A DNA stretch of 64,000 nt. Origin: Topomyia yanbarensis (Eukaryota > Arthropoda > Insecta > Diptera > Culicidae). Location: contig NC_080671.1 of assembly GCF_030247195.1 (NCBI RefSeq), positions 1,578,501 through 1,642,500 on the forward strand. Direction: 5' to 3'. Positions 1 to 10,400 of this stretch are shown here, piece by piece. A model generated the notes under the pieces. It searched no databases. It was not told the origin of the DNA and saw only the letters and a program-made list of their open reading frames with translations. The translations under genes were made by a program, and so were the position numbers. Position 1 is the first letter of the stretch; each line of letters opens with the position of its first letter.

Positions 1-2840
1 ATATTATTAGCATAAAACTTATAAATTGGTTACATCTTTCTGTGTACCGTGTACGTGGTTATGCTGACCTTTACGTGTACTAATTGGAACTCAGAAGAGC
101 ATGAAATCAATTCATCACTTTCAGAAAGTTTCCAAATATTAAAATATAAACAAAATATGTTTATTTACACCAGGTTAGGTTCTAAAAGAAAGTTCGAAAA
201 GAACCGATAGTTTATCACAAAAAACCATTCAAGTTCGTTAAGTCATAATGAACAGTAAAATTTTCAACAACTTTTAGCATATAGGTGTGGCTATTTTTGA
301 CCGACTCTGAGAATTACGGAATATGATTTTTTTGAAATTCTATAATGTCAAATCAAATAATATCAACTCAATGATGTACACTGCAAATTCTAGAACACTG
401 TAGTGCAATTGCACAAACTATAACACAATTAGTTTGCATAGTAACATATAACACAATTAGTTTGCTAAACTCGGTATGATTTTTTATTCAATTGCTGAAA
501 AAAAGTTCATTCTCTTTTAGTTTTTAAGGTACTTTTCCATTACCGGAAAACTTCGATTATAACAGACTAGTATTACTAATTGTAACTCAAATTTCATATT
601 ATTAACTGTGCTTACATAAATGATGATGGGAACTAGAGAATTGAATATGAAAATACTATTTTATCTATAAATCCAACTTTGGATGTTCTATCATACTTGA
701 CCTTTCTTACAGTTTTGTATCAACAACAGAAGACAATTATTAACGGATTTAACTGGTTGTAGGAAATAATTGGTAAAATTTAAAATATTGCTGATGATCG
801 TTGCTAATTAGTTGGCCCAACCAAATGTGGTTTGGGCAATAATTTCAGTATTACAACGAACTGCGATCAAAACTAAGTCCCGTATGATTTTGCTGATGTT
901 GTACAATTTAGTCAATTTCAAATTACATTCGCTCTGAAACAATCCGTTGTAATACACAATACGTAGGGTGGATTATTCATGTGCAATGTAGTGAGAACGA
1001 TTCATGCTATAATTTTGTCAATACAACATTCAATTTGTAAAAATGTCGTTGATGTAGGCTCGAAGTTAATTGATGACAGGGCTTTTGGGTAGTATTTTAA
1101 AAAGAAATTTTATCTAAAGGTGGCGTTATCCAGTACATAACAGATTCCGTTGCATTGTTATAGTTAGCAAAATAGTCCAGCAGTCATCATTTATCAGGTA
1201 ATAAAAGCTACAGCTGAAAAATAAATCCGTATAAGTACAGATCATATTGTGTTATGAAATTTACCACAACTCTTCTGTCATTTATGAATGTGTTTTTGAC
1301 CATTCGTAGTCCGTTGTTTGATATCACAGCTGGAAATAAAACTAAGCTATTGTAGCTATCGGAATTGATTAGTACTACATGAAATCTAAAACTAAACGGT
1401 ATTATTCGGGTACTTGGACAACGTCAAAATATATGCATACCTAAACTTTAGTCATCCTCAACCGCAACAGGCACTCGAGATTTAAGGGATTCCAAAAGTG
1501 AGACAACAAGTTCTAGTAATCGTTATCCAAAATTTTCATGATCCTATTTTTTAAAAATTTTCCAAATTCAAGAGTAAACAAATTGCTTTTTCCAATTGTG
1601 TTTGCTTTGATCGATTTCAGTTGCTCAGTCGTTCCCTGTCAAACGAATGAGCAAACCGATCAAACACACACAAAAATGAGCTACGAAGGTTTGGAAATTG
1701 AAAACTACGACGGATTTTTAACAAATGCTACCTTGCAGAATTAGCTGAATTCTCGAACGAAAAAATTTGTAGCCTAGATAGGTATGATCTTTCTTCAGTA
1801 AACGTACATATGCTCCACAAATTTAATCAAGAGAAGAAAGTGTAGTAGCGATTTAAACACAACCCGGATTTATGATGGGCTAAAACCCTACTGCTGCCTT
1901 AAAGAGACTAATTGAGATGACGGGCTCACGAGTTTCCCATGGCTCAAAAGTTACTAACTCATGTTGTACTAGAGAGTCCCTCGAAATGTCAAACAAAAAA
2001 CGCGTTGATAATCAAAGGTGCTTTGCTTTTCTTTGAAGAGTATTGTATATTCCTTAACATCGGTTGTGATAGGTTTGTTTATATGTATTTTATTTAGAAA
2101 CATTTTTTTAAATTTGCTGATTACGGATACCAATACGTATTAATTAGCATTGCATGTATCATCCGGAACATTAGGATCCGCAAGCCGTATGTCATAAGAT
2201 CAAAAATTGAGTGTGTGTCATAACATCCGAAAAATAAAGTTTCAACCCAAATTGTTTCCGATTTTTACAACGTACCCCTAGTGCGTCATAAGGCCTCTCT
2301 GGCACAACGACGCATATTCGTTAACAGTTTAATGTTAGCAAGCGCCTCAAAAAATCTCGTCATAAAATTTCTTTACGAGTACAAGTGGAACCTCCCTTTA
2401 AGTACTTCATTCTCTCACGCTTCACCAATCTTCTGATGATTTTCCTAGTCCATTTAACGAGCTAGTTTCTCCCAATATCGCTGGAGTTGCATGATTTAAA
2501 AATCTTTGCACATTTTTGCTCGTAAAAAATAACAGATGCATGTAGCAACGATCCTGGAAACGAACTTAGCACCGAACAATAAACAATTGCTACCAACTTT
2601 ACGAGCCTGATGGAAAGTTCGATCATCAAATTTGTTTGCCAAGGTCGCCAAATCTGAAGGAACCGTTCATTTTTCTTTACTTCAAAAGATCTAGTATACG
2701 ATGTACTATGGAATTTGGAGTACTTCTTCGTTGGCTGTCTTGATTAATCTCTAATCGTTATCTAGTTAGTCTCCGCAGCGCTGTCTTCCTATGTACTTTC
2801 TGATTTTTTTGCGCTATATATTCCAATGTAGTCAATTACC
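1..2840. other. AT-rich non-coding sequence, no gene recognised
   Basis: Probably part of the tutl intron that follows the membrane-helix exon. A short duplication of ATAACACAATTAGTTTGC occurs near 420-465. Reading frames are short and closed. No conserved protein or inverted-repeat element was recognised. Confidence 0.5.
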
Positions 2841-3110
2841 AAGAACAACAAAACAGGGGTGGCATTACTCATCTCGATTCGATCAAAATTCTATGAACTT
2901 GACCTTGTTTCGCATTATGTATTTCGAACCGAGCTCGAAAGTAAATTTTCGATCGAGTTAGCTCGAAGAAGTACTAGATTATCGAGAAGTGTTGGCATTA
3001 TGGAACCATAACAATCGAACTCGAAAGCGACTCGAGTCGAACGCATTTGCTCGATAGTTTTATTGCTGTCGACTGTCGTTCGAGATTATGTTTTGTGTTT
3101 TATGGTAGTT
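2841..3110. other. TCGA-rich stretch, origin unclear
   Basis: This segment is dense in TCGA and CTCGA words (CGATTCGATC, CTCGAAAG, ACTCGAGTCGAACG), unlike its AT-rich surroundings. It may be a worn mobile-element end. No coding potential or clear terminal repeat was found. Confidence 0.3.
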
Positions 3111-3288
3111 TTACACTCATGAAACCTAGATTGCACTTGTAGCATGCTATAAAACTTCAATTGTTACTTGAGAGGTGTTGTAAATTTTCTAAACATTATT
3201 ATTGTAAGTTTTAAAAATCGTAAAAAAATCCCCCTTCATTGAATGTTTTCAGTTACAACCGCTATACATATTCATCATTCTCTTTGGT

Positions 3289-3452
3289 CCATTCGTCCTA
3301 ATGACCCATTCGGCCTAATAACCCATTCGGCCTTATGACTCATTCGATATAATGACCCATTCGGCCAAAAGACCTTCGGCCTAATGACCCTTTCGGCCTA
3401 ATGGGAATCGGCCTAACGGCATTCGGCCGAACTACATTCGGCCTAATGACCC
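3289..3452. repeat. Tandem repeat, ~16-17 bp unit CATTCGGCCTAATGACC
   Basis: About nine imperfect copies of a unit containing TTCGGCCTAATGACC follow one another. They vary in length by one or two bases and by point changes. It looks like a minisatellite; no coding meaning. Confidence 0.85.
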
Positions 3453-3533
3453 AGCACCGAAAAAAAGCTATTTGATAAAAATTTGTCCTTGTCCAAACTG
3501 AATTTTTTCAGTGTATTTTTATTCAGGGTCCAT

Positions 3534-3795
3534 AGCCCAGAGACTAAAACGGAGAAGAGAATCCAGACCCCAGATTCCATAGCCCTGTGTCCACAGTTCC
3601 GAGGAGAGAGACCAGAATCCAAAGTCGCGAGTCCATAACCCAAAATACTGAGACGAGTCTAGCGTCCAGAATTCAGAGTACAGTGTCGAAAATTCAGAGT
3701 CCACAGTCCATAGCGCAGCGATCAGAACCCACAGTTCCGAAGATAGAGCTCACAGTCTAGAGTCCGGAGTTCAGAATGCAGAGTTCAGAATCGAG
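3534..3795. repeat. Degenerate heptamer array (CAGAGTC type), first block
   Basis: The strand reads as repeated CAGAGTC, CAGAATC, CATAGCC and CAGAGTT words in a seven-base rhythm. The short minus-strand open frames here are artefacts of the repeat (LDSGL/LWTL patterns). Confidence 0.85.
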
Positions 3796-3849
3796 AGCGC
3801 AGTGGTTAGCAAAGCTGTATTATCGTGCAACATGAGGCCAATCTATGTC

Positions 3850-4010
3850 GCCATTCACCTCTGATACAAAACTCCTATCCCTGACCTCCCCGCGGTGCCA
3901 ACCGGGGTACAGGCCTCCTTTTGCCATTTTTGCTTAAACTCGGGACTGGGTCGGGTTCTGTCCCCAACCGCTGTCAATTCGTTCACTTCGACAGGTTGAC
4001 GGATTGAAGC
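3850..4010. repeat. Fragment shared with an RTE-like LINE 5' end
   Basis: The words AACTCCTATCCCT and ACCTCCCCGCGGTGCCA match, with changes, the sequence at 22888-22920, which leads into an RTE-like fragment. This copy stops soon after and is followed by unrelated DNA. Confidence 0.4.
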
Positions 4011-4971
4011 CTGTCTCAGTTTCGTTTCGAGCGGGAGTGACATTAGTGAAGATCGTCTAGGATCTGTGGTCGTATGATAACAGGGAAGGGGGACAAACGA
4101 CGCGCGCGTGAAACTTCTAGTGTATCCGTCTTGCAGAGTGAATCTTTCGGTATAATTAATGGTTATTTTGGGCAGCTCAAAATTATTTCTTGGTTTTCTT
4201 TTGCAAGTTCGGTTTGTATACAACCTTTGATTAATATTTTTTCTCAATAAATAGTTGTTCGGAAATTAGCCCCAATAAAACTTCAATTTGAATAGTATCG
4301 ATGATCAAGGGTCAATACGAACTGAAAAATCGTGGCGTCTTCTTTATGAATCTAATTTTGAGTTTTGTCAACGTGTCACTAGGTAATTTTCTACCCAATA
4401 AATATATCATAGAAAAGGATTAGCGAATTTTCTTTGAATACTGTCGCAATAAATAGTGATCCGGCCCATTACGCAGATAAGATTAGCTTTCCTAATCAAT
4501 ACTCCCATGGTCGGCTATGTGGAGTTCAGTTTGTTTAGAAAACAGGATACTCGCGGTAGCCAGCTACCCAGAGTTTAAAAAGAACCAAGAATTAAATAAG
4601 ATATTTTCTTTTTCGAGTGATCGTGTACTCGAAAACGAACTAAACTATTACCTAATAAACCATGCTTTACAGGTCGCATCGCTTGTTTGGAGCGAATCCT
4701 AGACCTTATACCCTTCCAAACGATCAACTCCGCGACACCTATGGAAGAGCCTGATGAGTCGTCTACCTTCCGTTAAGTAGGTGGAGCAGCAACACTTTCC
4801 GTCTACCTTATCCTTTATCCTTCCCCGTGAGCGATGGAGATGGGGGCGGCCGGCAATGATGGCTATCATGTTGTTGAGGTTTTAATATGGGTCGGATTGG
4901 TATGAATTCCTACTCACCACTTCCTAAGCAACACATATTAGATAATCAGCAGTCAAACATGATGAAGTCAG

Positions 4972-5930
4972 TGTGCAGAGTTCAGAGTCGAGAGCACAGA
5001 GTTCAGAGCTCAGAATTCAGAGTTCAAATGCCACAGTCCAAAACCTAGAGTCCAGAGCCCAGAGACCAGAAACCTGAGTCTAGAGTTCTTATCTCAAAAT
5101 ACTCAGCACATAATCCAGACCCCAGAGCCTCCAAATTAGTGAGACCAAAGTTTAGAGTCCAGAATCCAGAGTTCAGATTCTATAATCCAGAGTTTAGACT
5201 CCATAGCCCAGCGACCAGAACCCAGAGTCCCGAGGAGAGAGCCTAGAGTCCGGAGTCCAGAATCCATAGTCCCGAGTGCAGAGTGCATAGTCCAGAGTTT
5301 AGAATCCAGAGTCCACAGTTCAGATTCCGAAGTCCAGAATCAAGACCCAGAGCCCATAGCTCAGAGATCATAGTCTTCAGTCCAGCAGAGTCTATAGCAC
5401 AGAATCTCGAGACTAAGCTCAGAATACAGAGTTAAAAATGCAGAGTCCAGAGTTCAGAGTGCAGAGAACAGAGCCGAGAATCCTGGACCCAGAGTCCTGA
5501 ACCTAAATTACTGTGACCAGAGTCCAGAGCTCTGGGACCAGAACCACACCAGACCACACCCAAAATACTGAGACAAGAGTTCAGACTCCAGAGCACAGAG
5601 CCCAGAATCCAGAGGCCAGAATCCAAAATCCATAACACAGAATCTCGAAGCGAGAGTCCAGAGTCCAGAACACAGCGTGAAGATTGCAGCATCTAGAGTT
5701 CAAAGTCCAGAATCTAGAGCTCAGAGTCCATAAGCGAAAATCCTGAGACCAGAGTTCAAAGTACAGAGACCATAGTCCTCAACCCAAAATACTGAGCCCA
5801 GTGTCCCGAGTTTAGAGCCCAGAGCCCAGACCAGAATCCAGAGACCCGAGGGGAGAGCCAACAGTCCAGAATCCAGAGTCCAGATTGCAGATTCCACAGT
5901 TTAGAGTCCAGACTTCAGAGTCTAGTACTA
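4972..5930. repeat. Degenerate heptamer array (CAGAGTC type), second block
   Basis: Nearly a kilobase of imperfect seven-base units, mainly CAGAGTC, CAGAGTT, CAGAATC and CAGAGCC. It is the same kind of array as 3534-3795, separated by about 1.2 kb of ordinary sequence. Open frames inside are not genes. Confidence 0.9.
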
Positions 5931-6929
5931 TAAGTACTTATAATAGCAAAATTGAATTTTTGAAATCAGATTTGTGAATTTGAAAAATATCGCGTGCGCC
6001 ATCATTTGCTCAATCATATCTCGAATCATGGCCTTATATTTAAACATCTTCCAGAAAAATTTTCAACTACGCGACCGAGAAATGAAAGTACTGTAACAGT
6101 TGAGAATAGATGGAGAGAAATATCTTAGGCCTACATATGTATTACACAATATTGGACTAAAACTTGAGTTTTAATGGGCACGTGAGCTAAACATTTCAGT
6201 AAACAGCTAGCGAGCTTGGCGTTCGTTGTACGATCAATAGGTTTATGGTTCCTCATTTTTACTTGTGCGCATCAATTTTGTTCGTAAGTTCCAAGAAACA
6301 GCGTATTACAGATCTTCGAAAACAAAGCAATGCGACACGAAGTTTAATGTTCAATTATTTACAATCCTGAATGATAGTTCAGAAACATATAACCAATAAC
6401 CTGAGATGATTTAACTAGATATTCCTAAAGAAGAGGCCTTTGTAATTATAAGAGAACGTCATTAAAAAGAGTTATTGGCTTATTGGCTTTCGAGTACCAA
6501 CCAGAAAAGATTCCAAAAGGAAGTATAGTCGTAGCAATAGCCCTGCAAAAATCGGCTACAAATTCTGATGAAACAGAAGGGTAAGGCGCTGGTCTCAAAA
6601 GCCTCTTGTATGTTCGAACATCCCTCAGAAAGTATGCTTATTGGCCAATGGGATCATAGTCCTGAAATTGTCCTGTACACTAAGCATCGGTTGCAAAGTT
6701 TGTCGAAATAGAAGATCAAGATTCGCTGCTTTGCTTTATAACATTAGAAGAATTTGGCATATTGTTGTGTTCTTAATAAAAATGTGTCCTAATTATTATT
6801 ATCAGCGAGAGCTCGAATTGCAATAATGCTAACATACTAACTGAAAAAAATCTCATTCATGTCAGAGACAAATGTATAATTCTACAAACCATTATACTAT
6901 ATGAGTTAAAAAACCGTGATTAAACTAAA
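5931..6929. other. Non-coding, 3' of the tutl membrane exon
   Basis: AT-rich sequence with short closed frames. It is intron if the 7064 donor is used, or 3' untranslated region if the 6930 stop is used. No poly(A) signal on the minus strand was obvious close to 6930. Confidence 0.4.
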
Positions 6930-7063
6930 CTACGAACAAACCAACTCAAAACTGTATGTTAGTGATGAAAAACCGATCGTGTTAACCCGCTGCCATCGCG
7001 AATAGTGAAAGTATACACCCTGACTACGGCCCCGCTGTGGACTTCGGGCTTCAACGCGCTCAC

Positions 7064-7477
7064 CTTTTTCTTGTTTTCTACGTTTACGCTTGTTGCAGAT
7101 CTTGACGGCACAGATCGACAGTATGATGGCCACGATGAAGAACAGTATCCCGCCGACGACACCGGCCGTGATGGCTTTGTGCTTAACCCGGGCCGGAACC
7201 GGGAATTTTATCTCATCACTAGATTCGTAACTCTTGAGCGAGTTCGCTAGCACCCGGAAGTAGTAGGTACGTCCACCGACCAGATTCTTCACCAGGTAGG
7301 ACGTCTCCTCCGGTCGGATCTGACCGCGGTTTAGCGTTTTCCACTGGGCATCCGTGCGGTACTTGATCGTGTAGAACTGCACCAGATGGGCTCGCTCGAG
7401 TGGAACCTGCCACGAGATGAGGAACCCGTTCGGGATCTCCAGCACGGATACGTTGCGCGGTTGACCCGGTTTCGGAC
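7064..7477 (-). CDS. tutl: tutl exon: second FN3 and membrane helix
   Basis: Acceptor ctacgcacag|GTCCGAAACC. It encodes the second FN3 (GPKPGQPRNV to SSDEIKFPVP) and the helix AITAGVVGGILFFIVAIILS followed by a basic cluster. A good donor, AAAG|gtgagc, ends it at 7064 in phase 1. If that donor is ignored, the frame runs on for 44 residues to a stop at 6930-6932, giving a short basic tail; no AATAAA was seen on the minus strand just after it. The spliced form probably continues into exons outside the window. Confidence 0.9.
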
Positions 7478-10400
7478 CTGTGCGTAGAGGATCATTGTTA
7501 GTCATATTTATGCGAGAAAGTTGGTGTAAAGCAACAGCAAAAGCACGACATGCACTTAGTTTGAGCTTGATGAGAGTGTGCTGGAATGTGTTTTAGTTAT
7601 TTGAAGTGACTTAAAAGTGAAAATAAATACCTGTTGGTCGAAAAACAGGAGGGAAAAATGTAGAGCCAGACGAATCGGTTGGAAACAAAATATTGTGATA
7701 ACTTAGAACGTCTGCAAACAAACGGGGAAAAATGAAACAAGCCAATGGTAAATGTAGTGATGATTATGTTGATGTGATCTGAAAGGTTAAATTTTGATGA
7801 AGCAAAAATTTGTTGTGTTCGTGATTTCATGCAAATATTCTCAATAGTTGGAGTATGTGTAATGTATTGGGGGGTGGTGTTTGTTTCCGGTATGCTAACC
7901 GATACCAAGCGTGAGCTAAAAGCACCTAAAGTAACAAGTGAAACGTTAGGCTAGCGTGACTTCTTACCCAAGTCATCCGAGGCGTGCTTAAATTCTTTTT
8001 CGTTAGGTGCAGCAGTCGTTGTCGACACTTTCTTCGGTTTTTGGACATCTTTTGAGTTTAAAGCATTATAGAATAATTGTAAAGGAGATCGTCGTTCAAC
8101 AAACACAATCGCTTCATTATAAATATTTTTTGATGGGAATTGATATTGTTTCCAGTATCAATTCTTGACCCAAACATTTTAAGCGAAATAAGATTTACTC
8201 ACCTAACGTACGTATCGTTATCACCTTACTCATCATGCCATCACCGAGGGCATTCTTCCCGATCACCTGAAACTCGTACGTCGTTCCCGGCGATAGTCGG
8301 TTGATCGTAACCTGCGTACTCCCGGAAGGAGTTACCGGAATCGTGGACCAATCCGAAACTCCAGCCTCCCGGTACCAGATCGTGTAGTCCTGCTTATAGT
8401 CCGGTCCGCCACTGTAACCCGGCATCCAGGACAGTGTCACCGAGAACTCGGTCGCCGATCCACTGAGATTGTAAGGGGCATGTGGTTGCGTACCCTCGAT
8501 CACCAACTGAGTGGCGGAAACGATCGTGGCTACCTCATTCGATGCTACGCATTGATAGTAGCCAAAATCGGATCGCCGTAGGTTCTCGATCGTAATGTTC
8601 CCATTCATGATCCTCACCCGGTTCTTCTGCAAGGGCTGACCATCCCGCCGTTGCCAGATGATCGTCGGTTTGGAGGTTCCTTCCGCTTCCTGCGCATCGC
8701 AGTGCATCTCAACCGATTCGCCCACCTTTCGCTGGTACAGCGGATCCGGTTCGATCGTGAAGGCAGGAGGTTTCCGCACCAGCACTTCCATGTGTCCGGA
8801 GGAACCCTGCGTACCCTGGGCATTGTACGGCGTACACGTGTACCTTCCCTGATGGTTCTGGTTGACCCTGGTGAACAACAGCGAACCGTTGTTCATTATA
8901 ACTATGTCTTTTGTTTGATAAGGTTCCAGTAATCTTTTATCTTTGGTCCATGTTACATATTGTAGAGGAGGATTTGCTTTTATATAGCATTGTACAACAC
9001 CAGCTAAACGAAACGGTAAGTATTGTATTGTTGGGGTGAAGGTCACTTTGGCAGGATCTGAAGAATAAAATAGAAGATTAGCAAATTTGAAAAAGTCTAC
9101 TAACGCGATCAACTTACACTCTATATTTAAAAAAGCCGAAGCACTTTGTGGTTCTCCGATGCCGTTTGACACCTCACACGTGTACATGCCGGAATCGTCG
9201 GCACTGACCGGATTGATGATGAGAGACCCATCCTTTCTGATCGTGACACGCGTCTCGAGTGCGGCCACCTCCCGTACCGGGGAACCCTCGCGGAACCATC
9301 GCACTGTGACGTTGCCGGGCATGGCCTTTGCTTCGCAGGTGAACTGCACCTTCTCTCCCTCCAGTTTCGTTTGATTAGTGGGCGGCACCTGCGGCGATAG
9401 CGGGGTTAAGTTTTGGACGTTTGGTTCATGCTGCGGAATGAGGTGGTAGATATATAGTTTTTGAAGGTGATTTTTTTTATTGTTTATAGGTGTTGGGAAG
9501 TGAGCAAACTATAAGGGTTACACTTCTAGGACAGGTTCCGCGAAGAAAGGAAATTTAAGCAATTCATCGAACTATACGCAATCTTATTCTATCAACGTAT
9601 TTGGAGACGATTAAACTGTTTGGATTTATCGTCTAACTCGGCTTCAAGTTGGTGTCAGTTACTGACGAGATGAATCTGAAAAACCGAACTCCAACTTTTC
9701 TAAGTTGGGCGTTGTGTCCTCATACAGAAATTGGTTTATTCATTTTTATTTTTTTGCCAAGATTAAGAATTTCAAATACATAAATAAGAAAACTACGTCG
9801 TTTAAGCTCCCTATCCTAATGCTTTAGCCTCTCACTTCTCAATTACTCTTCTCACATCCACTTAAATGTAATAATCCATTCCCGGACCATAAATAGAATC
9901 AATTTTAAAATGTTTTTCTTCCGAAACATGTGGAAAGAAAGAAAATAAAGCTCGAGTATTCATTTTCAACAGTTCGCTTTTACTGTTTACATGTACTTTG
10001 CAAAAATCATTTGGGATTGGCTTCGAGCAAATCTAGTCGTCTGCAAAAATTTTCCTTGTAAACAGTACTAGTGAACTGTCAAGATCAGTGAGGTTGACTG
10101 TGTCAACAAATAACCTAATAATCGTCATTTTAGTTGAGTTGGTGTTTGTTAACCACATTTCAACACTTGTAGCCATAGCAATGCCAGCCAACCACCAAAT
10201 AAGTCAAATCAAAGTAAGCTGGAAGAAAAAAGTTTTCAGTACACTCAGGATATACATAAGAAGCGTTGCGATAGAATTGAGAAGACTTGCTTTGGTGGTG
10301 TGCAAAGAAATCACCCCAGAGGCAGGATTTGAACCTGCAACCCTTGGGACTCCGGTCTAATGCACAAACCCACATGTTGTCCCTGGGCTTTGATGACGTC

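Noticed and set aside
3443..5692. Minus-strand frames rich in LDSGLW and LWTLDS text
   Set aside because: They are translations of the CAGAGTC heptamer array, with no start context or conservation.
8614..9374. Several open frames on both strands inside the Ig/FN3 exons
   Set aside because: Shadows of the tutl coding frame in other phases.
10315..10387. Functional tRNA gene
   Set aside because: D and anticodon arms do not fold properly despite the good T arm and acceptor-like pairing.
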